Assembly (NCBI GenBank): GCA_013298595.1
Contig: JAAFIG010000001.1
Span: forward strand, 128,214 to 192,213
Direction: 5' to 3'
From: Deinococcales bacterium
GTDB taxonomy: Bacteria > Deinococcota > Deinococci > Deinococcales > JAAFIG01
Length of the DNA: 64,000 nucleotides
The notes below the pieces were generated by a model that saw only the letters and a list, made by a program, of their open reading frames with translations, did no database searches and was not told the origin of the DNA. The translations under genes were made by a program, and so were the position numbers. Shown here in pieces: positions 50,268 through 59,707 of this stretch (position 1 is its first letter; every line of letters starts with the position of its first letter).

Positions 50268-51989
50268 TTACTTAGAAAGATTCTTCCAAAGGGTTCCGAA
50301 TGAACCACTGGCAAGAGGACTCCAATTTTCGGCAAGTCCTTTGACGTTGTCGCGGTACGTTAAGAAACCAACAGCGGCTGGCATTAACACAGCAGGAACT
50401 TGATCGTAAGCACGGCGACCAATGGCACTGTACAAAGTAACTCGAGCTGCCACAGTATCGGTGCTCTTGGCTTGATCCAAGAGTTTATTCATGGTTGGGT
50501 CTACGTAACTCAAGCGTCCTTTGAATGCTCCATCGTCGGAGTGGTAGAAAGCACGTAAGAAGTTGTCGCTGTCTGGGTAATCGGCTGCCCAGCTGCCAAC
50601 CAAACTGGATAATTTGCCTTCGTCGGCTTTGCTCAGGAGTTCTGAGAATGCAATACCAACAACTTTCACTTTGAACTTTGGATTGAGTTTTTCAACATTG
50701 GATTTGAAGATTTCAGCAATTGTTTGGCGGCGCACATTGCCTGTATTGAAGTAAATATTCACTTCAAATCCATTGGTCCAAACTTGACCACCAAAAGCTT
50801 TTTTGAAGAATCCAATGGCTTTTTCGGCATCATATGTGTAAACAGGAATTTTCTTGTCGTAACCAAGGTAAGTGCTTGGCATTGCCATGGTACGAATTTC
50901 GCCTTTGTTGAGGAAAATCTTGCTGATGACAATATTGGCATCAAAAGCATGGGCAAAAGCTTTACGGATGTTAATATCCGAGTAGAAATTGGCTGGGATT
51001 CCTTTACCATCTAATTTTGCACTACCCAGTTCTTTTGGTTCTTTGATGTTTTGGTTCATGAAGTACACTTCAGAAGCACTTGATGGTAAATCATCCAGAA
51101 CTTTAACGCCTGGTTGTCCTTGTACTTGGGCTAAGTTAGCTCGAGTAATAACGGACATAATATCGGTATCACCTTTGTTTAAGGCTAAAACTCGAGTAGC
51201 AAGTTCGTCAACTTTTTGCACTACAACATTTTCAATCTTGGCTGCGCCACCCCAGTATTCTGGGAAGTGCTTAAAGACTTGTTGGGTAGCGTTGCGGCTG
51301 ACAAAGCGGTATGCACCTGTGCCGTTTGGTTTTTGGCTCAGTGCCGAGTTTGCCATGTCTTTAGCAATCCAGTTCTTCCAATCGGTTTCGGTACCACTCC
51401 ATTCGCCTAAGCCAACAGTGTATTTCTTTTCGACAACGCTCATGGCGAGGTACGAGAGTTTAGCCAAAGCTGTTGGGTCTTTTTTAGGCATGGTTAAAAC
51501 CAATTGACCTTGTGCGTTGCACTCAGCAGCTTTGTTGATAGTGGCAAAGCTAGTGCTTGCTTTGGTGGCATCATCCCAGTACGAAAAACCAAGTAATGTA
51601 TCGGAAACATATGGGTAGGCTTCTGTATCGTGGGTAATCAAATGCCGTTCAAAGCTGTACTCAACATCATCACAAGTCATGGTTGCGCCACTGTGGAACT
51701 TTACGTTTTTACGCAACGTAAATGTCAGGGTTTTACCACTGTTTGAAAACTTCCAAGCCGTAGCTAGACTAGGTTTGAGGTTAGCCAAATCCCGACCTTC
51801 ATAACCAAGTAGGGTTTCGTACATATTCTCGATCCCCTCACCAGATGCCGTATCGTAGGCTTGGCTTGGGTCTAGGGTTGTAATATCGCCAATGACCATC
51901 GAAATCAAAGTGTTATTCGGAACTGCCGCGAATGCCAACATGGTTCCAAAACCGACCGCTAACGTTGAATACAATGCTTTTTTCTTCAT
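50268..51989 (-). CDS. Peptide-type ABC transporter substrate-binding protein
   Basis: A 573-residue SBP family 5 protein with signal peptide (1-21). Typical parts: DITTLDPSQAYDTASGEGIENMYETLL (about 32-58), the family signature LTFTLRKNVKFHSGATMTCDDVEYSFER (about 90-117), and the dipeptide-binding C-terminal lobe. The cargo is probably peptides; other solutes are possible. GGAGGAG precedes ATG 51989. CTCGAG copies are few (three), as in other presumably highly expressed genes. Confidence 0.92.
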   Translation of the reverse strand: MKKKALYSTLAVGFGTMLAFAAVPNNTLISMVIGDITTLDPSQAYDTASGEGIENMYETLLGYEGRDLANLKPSLATAWKFSNSGKTLTFTLRKNVKFHSGATMTCDDVEYSFERHLITHDTEAYPYVSDTLLGFSYWDDATKASTSFATINKAAECNAQGQLVLTMPKKDPTALAKLSYLAMSVVEKKYTVGLGEWSGTETDWKNWIAKDMANSALSQKPNGTGAYRFVSRNATQQVFKHFPEYWGGAAKIENVVVQKVDELATRVLALNKGDTDIMSVITRANLAQVQGQPGVKVLDDLPSSASEVYFMNQNIKEPKELGSAKLDGKGIPANFYSDINIRKAFAHAFDANIVISKIFLNKGEIRTMAMPSTYLGYDKKIPVYTYDAEKAIGFFKKAFGGQVWTNGFEVNIYFNTGNVRRQTIAEIFKSNVEKLNPKFKVKVVGIAFSELLSKADEGKLSSLVGSWAADYPDSDNFLRAFYHSDDGAFKGRLSYVDPTMNKLLDQAKSTDTVAARVTLYSAIGRRAYDQVPAVLMPAAVGFLTYRDNVKGLAENWSPLASGSFGTLWKNLSK

Positions 51990-52247
51990 AGAATCTCCTC
52001 CAAAAAAACAACAAACCCAACCAAGAATTGGTCTCGAGATGAGATTTGTGTTGGCAGAGGATAACACTAATGGCTTAGTTGTATAGTGAGGTTGTCAGTT
52101 TTGTGTCAGAATTATTAGTCTCGAGGTTAAAAAGCTAAGCATAAGGCGAAATCATTTGACCTTGATTTATTTGTACTCGAGAAGCTACTGGCTGTACTGG
52201 AACTTTTCTAGGTAAAACCGCGTACAATAAAGCTAGGAGGTAATTCC

Positions 52248-52574
52248 ATGAAAAAATTGAATATCAAACTCTTAGCTCTTCCTGCTGTACTCGCTATTGC
52301 CCTTGCAGCTTGCAGTGCCGAGCAGCAAAATCAGATTCGCCGTGATGTCTTAAACCTTGCCAATCAAAAGCATTACATTACTGTCTACTCGATAGATGGT
52401 AACGAAACCATGCGTGGCGATGTAGACGGCAAAGTCACTCGAGCCGAAAGTGGTCAAGGACAAGGTACTGGTGGCGAGTACATTTATTGGTTTGACCCAA
52501 GTGGTAAGTACTACCAAACCAATATGCCGTACATTGTCACAACCGATCCAAACCGCACTGGCATTAAGAAATAA
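52248..52574 (+). CDS. Small lipoprotein
   Basis: A 108-residue protein with a lipobox (ALAACS, Cys near 22). The mature part is polar, with Gly-rich GQGQGTGGEYIYWF and several Tyr. AGGAGGTAATTCC before the ATG is among the strongest ribosome binding sites here. TACAAT (52223-52228) is a likely -10. No family recognised. Confidence 0.75.
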   Translation: MKKLNIKLLALPAVLAIALAACSAEQQNQIRRDVLNLANQKHYITVYSIDGNETMRGDVDGKVTRAESGQGQGTGGEYIYWFDPSGKYYQTNMPYIVTTDPNRTGIKK

Positions 52575-52589
52575 AAGAAGCGCGAAAAA

Positions 52590-52620
52590 GAGGAAGGAGA
52601 ATCCCTCCTTCCTCTTTTTT
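52590..52620 (+). terminator. Terminator after the small lipoprotein
   Basis: Perfect 10-bp stem GAGGAAGGAG / CTCCTTCCTC with a 5-nt loop and six T. Confidence 0.9.
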
Positions 52621-52643
52621 CTTTCCTCCTTTAGACTGTTCCC

Positions 52644-54215
52644 ATGACCATTCAAATTCTTGATACGACCCTGCGCGATGGTGCCTTAGCTGGTGGCGTG
52701 ACCTTATCGGTAGACGATAAACTCCGCATTGCACCCTTAATCGATTCGCTTGGTGTGCATGACCTCGAGTGTGGTTGGGCAAGTGTGTTCCCTAAAGACC
52801 TCGAGTTTTTTGAACGAATCGCCGAGTTAAAATTACGTGCTCGAGTGGTGGCATTTGGTGCGACTCGTCGCCCTGAAACACTGGTTAAAAAAGATAAAGG
52901 ACTCGAGATGTTACTGGCTTGTAATACCCCTGCTGTGAGTTTATACGGCAAGGTTTGGGGTTTACATATCGAAAAAGTGCTACGAACCACGCTCGAGGAA
53001 AACTTGTTGATGTTGTCTGATAGCGTGACATGGATGCGTGAATCGGGCAGAGAAGTGATTTTAATGGCAGAACATTTTTTTGATGCCCTACGAGACAACC
53101 CAGAATACGCCCTTAAATTTATTCAAACTGCGCTCAAGTCAGGGGCAAATACTGTGGTTCTTGCCGATAGCAACGGCTCGAGCTTACCTGCTGATATCAA
53201 AAATGGTGTGCAACGCGTACTCGAAATTGCAGGGAATATACCAGTTGGTGTGCATTTACATAATGATTTTGGATTAGCATTAGCCAATGCTCTAGCAGCA
53301 CTCGAGGCAGGAGCAACCCATTTACAAGGCAGCATCAATGGGTATGGTGCTCGGAATGGTATTACCGATTTAACCGCTTTGTTGCCAATTCTGAAATTAA
53401 AACTGGGACACCGTGTGGTTTCGGATACCCAACTAGCAAAACTCACACCAGTTGCCCTCGAGATTGCCGAGTTGGTTGGCAAAAGTGCCGAAATGGACGA
53501 TGCACCATTTGTTGGTCGGCGCGTCTACGAACACAAAACCGATACCCACGTTGCAGCAGTACTGAGCAGCCCAGAAGCTTACGAAGCCATTCCGCCCGAA
53601 AAAATTGGCAATGCTCGCAAGCTGATTATCCCAGGAGTCTCGAGACCCAGTTACTTAACCCGAATTGCTGAAACATACGATGTCAACTTAGCTGATGGTA
53701 GCGCCTCGAGCAACCGCATCTTAGCTGAACTCAAAAAACTAGAAGATGATGGGTACACCTTTGAAGATGCACCCGCCAGCCTCGAGTTAGCCTTAGGGCA
53801 ACTCACAGGCAAATACCCAAGAGTTTTAACAGTCGAACGAGTGCGTTTATTTGATGCTATTCGCGGACGCGACCGACCTGTGGTTGAAGCCAGTTTAAGT
53901 GTCCGCATTGGACTCGAGGAAGAATACGTTGCCGCCGAAGCCAGCGGACCAGTCAAAGCTTTCTTAAAAGCCATTCAATCTGCTCTCAAACTTTCCGAGG
54001 ACTCTGGGATTGTGCAGTACGGCTCGAGCCTCAAAGCCATTAGTATGCGAGTTCGTAGCTTAAATACTCGAGACGAAAACTTGCGTGTCCGAGCAGCCAT
54101 CACCATTTCCGATGGCTCGAGAGATTGGACTTGCGTGGGCATTTCTGAAGATGTTTTACAAGCCTGTTGGAAAGCCCTTGTGGATGCAGTTGAATACGGA
54201 TTAGCCACTAAGTAA
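52644..54215 (+). CDS. cimA: Citramalate synthase
   Basis: A 523-residue DRE-TIM aldolase with C-terminal LeuA allosteric domain. N-terminal motif LDTTLRDGALAGGVTLSVDD; metal His pair in GVHLHNDFG (about 200) and GSINGYGARNGITDL (about 230). The pattern 'DKLRIAPLID..GV..LECGW..xxPKDLEFF' is that of CimA rather than LeuA, so the reaction is pyruvate + acetyl-CoA to citramalate, opening a threonine-independent isoleucine route. TAGACT (52632-52637) ends 6 nt before the ATG. No other isoleucine genes are nearby. Confidence 0.85.
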   Translation: MTIQILDTTLRDGALAGGVTLSVDDKLRIAPLIDSLGVHDLECGWASVFPKDLEFFERIAELKLRARVVAFGATRRPETLVKKDKGLEMLLACNTPAVSLYGKVWGLHIEKVLRTTLEENLLMLSDSVTWMRESGREVILMAEHFFDALRDNPEYALKFIQTALKSGANTVVLADSNGSSLPADIKNGVQRVLEIAGNIPVGVHLHNDFGLALANALAALEAGATHLQGSINGYGARNGITDLTALLPILKLKLGHRVVSDTQLAKLTPVALEIAELVGKSAEMDDAPFVGRRVYEHKTDTHVAAVLSSPEAYEAIPPEKIGNARKLIIPGVSRPSYLTRIAETYDVNLADGSASSNRILAELKKLEDDGYTFEDAPASLELALGQLTGKYPRVLTVERVRLFDAIRGRDRPVVEASLSVRIGLEEEYVAAEASGPVKAFLKAIQSALKLSEDSGIVQYGSSLKAISMRVRSLNTRDENLRVRAAITISDGSRDWTCVGISEDVLQACWKALVDAVEYGLATK

Positions 54216-54240
54216 ACGTATCTGTTATTATCCCTTTGCC

Positions 54241-55029
54241 ATGCCGCTCGAGAAGCAATTAGGAAAACTTACTTTAATCGGCGGTGGCTACCACTCGCGG
54301 GTCTACAGCAATGACCGTAATGAAGTGATTAAGGTTTATAAGCACGCCACTGGCATGCACCGTCTCGAAGCCACCAATATGACTCGAGCTGGGCTGGGCG
54401 AATGGCTAGTTGCAGCCACAGAAATTGCTGGTTTTGAAGTACTGATTATGAAACGCTTCGATGGTGCGCCAGTACAGGCTAATACGATTATGGAAGCTTT
54501 ACCTGCTTTGGGCGTATTTTTACAGCAATTACATCAAGAAAAATATACACCTGTTGATTTACAGATAGTCCAAGAAAAACTTGAGCGTTTCGAGCTGAGT
54601 TTAAGGGCTTACCAAACCGAACTTAAACCCATGTTTGCTCGGGTTAAAACCGATCTCGAGAGTGGTGTTTTAATAGCAGCAAGTAGTTTTTGTCATTTGG
54701 ATTTATGGTTTGAAAACATTCTTTTTGCTTTGCCTAACCAAGTCCGAGTTGTGGATTGGCACAAAGCTGCTTTAGAAGATGCTGCTCGAGATTATGCGTT
54801 ACTTTTTACAGGCACACTCGAGTTATTACCGATTGCTACAGCTGGAACAGCAATTCTTGAGTTAGCCAAAGCCGAAGGTGTAGAAAAACGCGTTCCTGCT
54901 TATATTGCTTTAACCACTTTGCATGATTTGCACTGGTTTCTCGAGAAAAAACCCGAGGGCTTCCAAGCAGCTTTTGATTTAAAAGTGCCAAGGATTACTT
55001 GGTTTCTTGAACATGGTTTAACGTCGTAA
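54241..55029 (+). CDS. Aminoglycoside phosphotransferase-fold kinase
   Basis: A 262-residue APH/choline-kinase-fold protein. Gly-rich loop GGGYHSRVYSND (about 12), ATP-binding Lys (VIKVYKH), catalytic HLDLWFENILF (about 150-160, HxDxxxxN) and metal Asp in VRVVDWHKA. It phosphorylates a small molecule, not identified. It follows cimA by 25 bp; TATTAT lies 9 nt before the ATG, so a separate leaderless start is possible. Confidence 0.82.
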   Translation: MPLEKQLGKLTLIGGGYHSRVYSNDRNEVIKVYKHATGMHRLEATNMTRAGLGEWLVAATEIAGFEVLIMKRFDGAPVQANTIMEALPALGVFLQQLHQEKYTPVDLQIVQEKLERFELSLRAYQTELKPMFARVKTDLESGVLIAASSFCHLDLWFENILFALPNQVRVVDWHKAALEDAARDYALLFTGTLELLPIATAGTAILELAKAEGVEKRVPAYIALTTLHDLHWFLEKKPEGFQAAFDLKVPRITWFLEHGLTS

Positions 55030-55299
55030 AAATAAGCCAATAAGAACAGCACATAACACACCAAAAAAAGCCAATGCAATACTGACTCGAGTGCTTTGCT
55101 GGACTGTTTTATCTTGCCAAACCAAAGTTGCTCCTATCAATGGCACAAGCACTAAAGCAGCAATACCTAGCCACACCACAGGGCGTATCACAACACCAAT
55201 GGCTAAGCATAGAATCGCCGCGCTTAAACCCAAACCAAATACTCGAGCCAATTGCTGCTCGAGTGTAGGTGTGACAGATTGTTGATTTTTGCTTTTCAC
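55018..55299 (-). CDS. Small membrane protein, DUF1634-like
   Basis: A 93-residue protein with three hydrophobic segments (about 20-38, 42-60, 72-90) and the motif LARVFGLGLSAAILCLAIGV. It resembles DUF1634, usually encoded beside TauE/SafE exporters, and here it follows such a gene by 37 bp. The start is GTG, with AAGGA 7 nt before. Its stop region overlaps the APH gene by 12 bp. Confidence 0.65.
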   Translation of the reverse strand: MKSKNQQSVTPTLEQQLARVFGLGLSAAILCLAIGVVIRPVVWLGIAALVLVPLIGATLVWQDKTVQQSTRVSIALAFFGVLCAVLIGLFLRR

Positions 55300-55336
55300 T
55301 GAGTATCCTTACTATTTTACAAAGCGAGGCAGCGTT

Positions 55337-56107
55337 TTAAAACCAGTACTTACGAATTAAATCAAAAGCACTATACAAAACCAAAGCACTAAACATCAGT
55401 TTTAACGTTCTCACAGGCACTCGAGTTGCCCAACCACTGCTGATTCGAGCACCAATCAGAATCCCCAAAGCAATTGCACCAGCCAGTTCAGGCTCGAGTT
55501 TGCCACTAGCAATTTGAATACTGGCGTTGGCTATGGCAGTAAAACCCATCATAAAGGTACTGGTTGCCACGGCTGCCCGAAATGGTAAGCCAACCAGTAA
55601 ATTCAGTACGGGTACTTGAATTGTGCCACCACCAATGCCCAGTAAACCACTCATCATGCCACCAAAAATCAGGGCTGGTTTAGCGAATTGAGAAGGTTCA
55701 GGGCGTTCGATATCGAGTTTATTTAAACCACGAATCAGCTCAAAAGCCGTGTAACAAAGCAGTACTGCAAAAACTGTGGCAATCAGTTTAGGCTCGAGTA
55801 CCAGTAATAACAACGACCCAACAATGCCACCAAAAACTGTTAAAGGTGCAAGCGAATAAGCTGTTTGGAAACGCACAAATCCGCCCTTAGTTAAATACCC
55901 TGCGCTTGAGGCAACAGCCACCGAAAGTACCCCAAGTTGTGAAGCTGCAATAATTTGTTGCAATGTATGCGGACTTGAGAGAAATTGCCCTCCCAGTAAT
56001 TCCATAGTGGGTACGACGACTACACCACCACCTAAACCAAGCATGGCACCTAGCCCACCTGCCAGCAAACCTGTGAACAGGGGAAATAAAACATCGAGCC
56101 AATTCAT
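55337..56107 (-). CDS. TauE/SafE-family anion exporter
   Basis: A 256-residue membrane protein with eight segments in two related halves: LLAGGLGAMLGLGGGVVVVPTM (about 15) and GLLGIGGGTIQVPVLNLL (about 150), the Gly-rich TauE/SafE signatures. It probably exports sulfite or a sulfonate-related anion. TATTCT on the minus strand lies 7 nt before the ATG. Confidence 0.9.
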   Translation of the reverse strand: MNWLDVLFPLFTGLLAGGLGAMLGLGGGVVVVPTMELLGGQFLSSPHTLQQIIAASQLGVLSVAVASSAGYLTKGGFVRFQTAYSLAPLTVFGGIVGSLLLLVLEPKLIATVFAVLLCYTAFELIRGLNKLDIERPEPSQFAKPALIFGGMMSGLLGIGGGTIQVPVLNLLVGLPFRAAVATSTFMMGFTAIANASIQIASGKLEPELAGAIALGILIGARISSGWATRVPVRTLKLMFSALVLYSAFDLIRKYWF

Positions 56108-56154
56108 AGGCTCGAGAATAACAGATTAAACGCGTAGCTGCGCTTATCAAAAAA

Positions 56155-56187
56155 AACTCGAGCAAATCAAAAGTATTTGCTCGAGTT
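56155..56187 (-). terminator. Terminator after the TctC-type gene, with CTCGAG arms
   Basis: AACTCGAGCAAAT and its complement form a 13-bp stem with a 7-nt loop; on the minus strand a run of T follows. It ends the gene at 56205. Confidence 0.85.
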
Positions 56188-56204
56188 ACACAATGGTAAA
56201 GTGC

Positions 56205-57170
56205 TTATTTAATCAAACCAATGCCACGTAAAGTATTGGTGATTTTTTCATCCTCGAGTTTCAAAAAAACATCAAAACGGCTACCCGATTGGTATAAATC
56301 CAACCAGTTCTTTTGTTTTAAGATACTTTGCCATAATTCCGATGCACTTAAACGATTCATCATGTTGACAAGGTCACGGCGATGCTCGTTGCTAATCCGA
56401 GGTGGGGCAACAATGCCACGCCAATTGGCGAGTTCTAAACGAATACCTTGTTCTTTAAACGTTGCGATATTGACACCGGGTACACGTTTTGCGCTGGTCA
56501 CACCAATTGCCCGTAATTTACCCGATTCGATTAAGGGTAAAAATTCGGATAAACTCGAGACTCCAGCAGCCACTTGGTTTGATTGCATGGCTGTAACCAC
56601 TTCGCCACCACCTGAGAAAGGCGTATAACTTATTTTTGTTACGTCCACACCACCAGCTTGGGCAAGTAAACCAACTGCAATATGGTCTGTGCCACCAGCA
56701 CTACCTCCAGCAATCGCAAAACCTGCTGGATTGGCTTTCCACGCTGTAATAAATTCTGATAGGTTACTAATTTTACTACTGGCAGGCACAACAATCACTT
56801 CGTACTCACCAGTTAAACGCGCAATTGGTGTGACCATATCTAAATTGGCTTTGGAATTATTGGTTTGAATAGCACCAACCATGACTAAACCCATGACCAT
56901 GAGTGTGTGCTCATCGCCTTTAGCATTGACAAATTGCCCTAAGCCAATTGTGCCACCAGCCCCTGGGATATTGACCACATCAACATTCGATGCCAATTTT
57001 GTCGACTCCAACACAGCTTTAATCGCTCGAGCCGTCTGATCCCAACCGCCACCTGTTGCAGCTGGTGCAATAATTTTCAAACCTTCGACTTGTGCAACGC
57101 TAACACTCGATACACTAAACCCTGCGAGAACAGCCAACATACCTACCCCAATTAACCAACGTTTTTTCAT
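56205..57170 (-). CDS. Tripartite tricarboxylate transporter receptor (TctC/Bug family)
   Basis: A 321-residue periplasmic protein with signal peptide (1-27, cleavage near VAQ). TctC/Bug pattern: [20 protein letters not shown] (about 31-50), [16 protein letters not shown] (about 67) and [19 protein letters not shown]. It binds a carboxylate for a TctAB permease, but no tctA or tctB lies nearby. AAGGAG precedes ATG 57170. Confidence 0.9.
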   Translation of the reverse strand: MKKRWLIGVGMLAVLAGFSVSSVSVAQVEGLKIIAPAATGGGWDQTARAIKAVLESTKLASNVDVVNIPGAGGTIGLGQFVNAKGDEHTLMVMGLVMVGAIQTNNSKANLDMVTPIARLTGEYEVIVVPASSKISNLSEFITAWKANPAGFAIAGGSAGGTDHIAVGLLAQAGGVDVTKISYTPFSGGGEVVTAMQSNQVAAGVSSLSEFLPLIESGKLRAIGVTSAKRVPGVNIATFKEQGIRLELANWRGIVAPPRISNEHRRDLVNMMNRLSASELWQSILKQKNWLDLYQSGSRFDVFLKLEDEKITNTLRGIGLIK

Positions 57171-57273
57171 CAATTGCTCCTTGAATAAGAAGTCTATCAG
57201 CAAGTTAAAGGAAAACCGCTGGTATTTGACCAAGGTTTTCTGCTCGACTTTAGGTTAGTTTTTGGTAAACAAT

Positions 57274-57307
57274 AAAACACCTCGAGTTTATAGGCTCGAG
57301 GTGTTTT
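57274..57307 (-). terminator. Terminator after the 57318 gene, with CTCGAG arms
   Basis: AAAACACCTCGAG and its exact complement with an 8-nt loop; on the minus strand GGTGTTTT provides the T tail. Confidence 0.85.
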
Positions 57308-57317
57308 GGTTGCTGAT

Positions 57318-58532
57318 TTAATCCTTAACCAGTTCGATATCGCTTAGTTCGTGCCACGGCAAACCCCATTTGTTCATTGCGTCCATAAATGGGTCTGGGT
57401 CGAATTGTTCCATGTTCCACACACCCGCTTTCATCCATTTACCCTCGAGCATCAGCATAGCACCAATCATGGCTGGAACACCTGTGGTGTACGAAATGCC
57501 TTGGGCTTGGACTTCTTTGAAGGTTTCGGCATGATCGCAGACATTGTAAATAAAATGGGTTTTTGGCTTACCATCTTTAATGCCTTTGATTTGCACGCCT
57601 ATGCAAGTTTGCCCTGTGTAATTGGCAGCTAGGCTTTCAGGAGCTGGCAAAATTGCTTTTAAGAATTCAATCGGGGCAATGTCCACACCTTTAATCCGAA
57701 TAGGTTCGATGCTGGTCATACCGACTGTCTCGAGCACACTTAAATACTTGATGTATTGTTCGCCAAAGGTCATCCAGAAACGAGCACGTTTAAGGGTTGG
57801 GAAATGCTTAACTAAGCTCTCGAGTTCTTCGTGGTACAGAACAAAGCTTTTACGGGTTTGGACTCGAGGGTAGTAAATATCTTGGCTAATCTCGAGTGGC
57901 GTGGTTTCGACCCATGCGCCGTTTTCCCAGTAACGCCCATTAGCAGTAATTTCACGGATATTAATTTCTGGGTTGAAATTGGTAGCAAAGGCTTTACCGT
58001 GGCTACCATTGTTACAATCCACAATATCCATGTAGTGCATTTCGTCAAAGTGATGCTTAGCATGGTAAGCACTGTAAACATTGGTTGCGCCTGGGTCGAA
58101 GCCCGAACCAAGTAGCGCCATTAAACCAGCATTCTGGAAACGTTCTTGGTACGCCCATTGCCAACTATACTCAAACTTTGCAAGGTCTTTGGGTTCGTAA
58201 TTAGCAGTATCAAGGTAATGCACACCCGTCTCGAGACACGCATCCATAATTGGCAAATCTTGATATGGCAAGGCAACGTTAATCACCATTTTGGGTTTGT
58301 ATTCACCAATTAATTTGACCAAGGCTGCGACATCGTCGGCATCCACTTGGGCTGTGGTTACCACTGTTTTACTATTTGGAAAGAATTCTTTAATTTCGGC
58401 AGCAATTTTATCGCATTTGGCTTTGGTGCGACTGGCAATCATTAACTCAGTAAATACCGAATCGTTCTGCGCGCATTTTTTAGCAACCACACCGCCGACA
58501 CCGCCAGCACCAATCATTAGGACTCGAGACAT
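57318..58532 (-). CDS. Saccharopine-dehydrogenase-like protein, probable carboxynorspermidine synthase
   Basis: A 404-residue oxidoreductase. N-terminal Rossmann fold MSRVLMIGAGGVGGVVAKKC; PYQDLPIMDACLETGVHYLDTANYEP (about 105-130) and GFDPGATNVYSAY (about 165) follow the carboxynorspermidine dehydrogenase/synthase pattern. That enzyme condenses a diamine with aspartate semialdehyde using NADPH, in polyamine synthesis. The decarboxylase partner nspC is not within the window. TATTCT on the minus strand ends 6 nt before the ATG. Confidence 0.85.
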   Translation of the reverse strand: MSRVLMIGAGGVGGVVAKKCAQNDSVFTELMIASRTKAKCDKIAAEIKEFFPNSKTVVTTAQVDADDVAALVKLIGEYKPKMVINVALPYQDLPIMDACLETGVHYLDTANYEPKDLAKFEYSWQWAYQERFQNAGLMALLGSGFDPGATNVYSAYHAKHHFDEMHYMDIVDCNNGSHGKAFATNFNPEINIREITANGRYWENGAWVETTPLEISQDIYYPRVQTRKSFVLYHEELESLVKHFPTLKRARFWMTFGEQYIKYLSVLETVGMTSIEPIRIKGVDIAPIEFLKAILPAPESLAANYTGQTCIGVQIKGIKDGKPKTHFIYNVCDHAETFKEVQAQGISYTTGVPAMIGAMLMLEGKWMKAGVWNMEQFDPDPFMDAMNKWGLPWHELSDIELVKD

Positions 58533-58561
58533 GGGTTAAGAATACCTTAATTACGTAAGTC

Positions 58562-59641
58562 TTACAAAGCTCGAGCTGTGACAGCTGCAATGGCGCGAAT
58601 GAGTTGCATTTCGGTGTAAGGCTTGAGTAAGTACCGCACATTGGTGCTACTGGTATTACGAAATAACCCAAAACCCACTTTGGGTTCGGTGGTGACAATC
58701 GCAATAACAGGTGTTAAATTGCGTTTTTCACGAATTACTTTGACAGTCTCGAGTGGGTCTTCCCAATCTAGCAGCACTGTATTGGGTCGGCGTGAAGCCA
58801 ACAATTGCTTAGCTGCTTCGAGAGTTGTGGCGTGCATCACACGATAACGTTCTCGAGTCAGGGTGAGGGTACAGAGTCGGCGGGTGGTTTGGGAATTAGA
58901 AACAATCATCACCCAAGGGTCGTCAGGGCGCACTTCGGCATGGCGTACCATCTGTGCCTCGAGCATTAAATGCAATTGATGATAGGTATCCCCTTCTGGG
59001 GTATTTAACTCAGCCGCAATACTAGCAGCGCTGCGTTGCCCATCTATGAGGTAAATTAATTCCCATTGCCCAATGGTTAAACGGCTGGTACGGGTATCAT
59101 TTTCGATGTCTACAGCAATCTCGAGCACATCGTAGGGTTTGACTTGCCCACGTCGCCATTCGTCTAAGCGGCGCGTAGCTTCCATCAAAATACCGCTGGC
59201 ATCAAGTAAATGTGGGGTTGGCACTTGCGAAGCGTCTAAGCCGCGTTCCTTAAAATGAAATTTAGACCGAGGAATATCCGCCCAAATCATCACTTCAACC
59301 ATTGCATCGAGTACTTGCGCCTCGAGTGCCGCTCGTAAATCTTGGTCGTTAATCACACCGTTACGAACTGCCATCATGCCCAGTAAAGTGTGCGGGTTTT
59401 CTTGTTTTTGTTTAGCAATAAGTTTTTGGATATCCTCAGGGGTTGTGAATTCTAAACGCACCATGTACTCGCCAAGGTTAGCGCCATCTTCGACTCTGGC
59501 ATATAAGACTTTGCCATCCTCAAAATGAATTTTGGCTTCGCGTTCATCGAGATTAACCACCAACACACCCGATTTTCGCCCACCCGCTATCAGGGTGAGA
59601 ATATCTTCAATCGGAACATCTTTGAGGCGACCACTTATCAC
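58562..59641 (-). CDS. DUF4388-receiver regulatory protein (PatA-like)
   Basis: A 359-residue cytoplasmic regulator. Residues 1-170 hold DUF4388 (MISGRLKDVPIEDILTLIAGG, GVLVVNLDEREAKIHFEDGKVLYA). A middle winged-helix-like part follows (about 195-235). A C-terminal receiver-like domain (about 240-359) keeps TVLLDWEDP (candidate phospho-Asp) and YLLKPYTEM (conserved Lys), but the N-terminal acidic pair is replaced (VMIVSNS), so it is a degenerate receiver. The start is GTG. It may act in motility or polarity, as PatA-type proteins do. Confidence 0.8.
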   Translation of the reverse strand: MISGRLKDVPIEDILTLIAGGRKSGVLVVNLDEREAKIHFEDGKVLYARVEDGANLGEYMVRLEFTTPEDIQKLIAKQKQENPHTLLGMMAVRNGVINDQDLRAALEAQVLDAMVEVMIWADIPRSKFHFKERGLDASQVPTPHLLDASGILMEATRRLDEWRRGQVKPYDVLEIAVDIENDTRTSRLTIGQWELIYLIDGQRSAASIAAELNTPEGDTYHQLHLMLEAQMVRHAEVRPDDPWVMIVSNSQTTRRLCTLTLTRERYRVMHATTLEAAKQLLASRRPNTVLLDWEDPLETVKVIREKRNLTPVIAIVTTEPKVGFGLFRNTSSTNVRYLLKPYTEMQLIRAIAAVTARAL

Positions 59642-59707
59642 AGCTTCTCGAGTCTACCAAGAAAATACGTGGGCATGGGTGAAGCGTTTCTTGTATGCTA
59701 GGACTCA

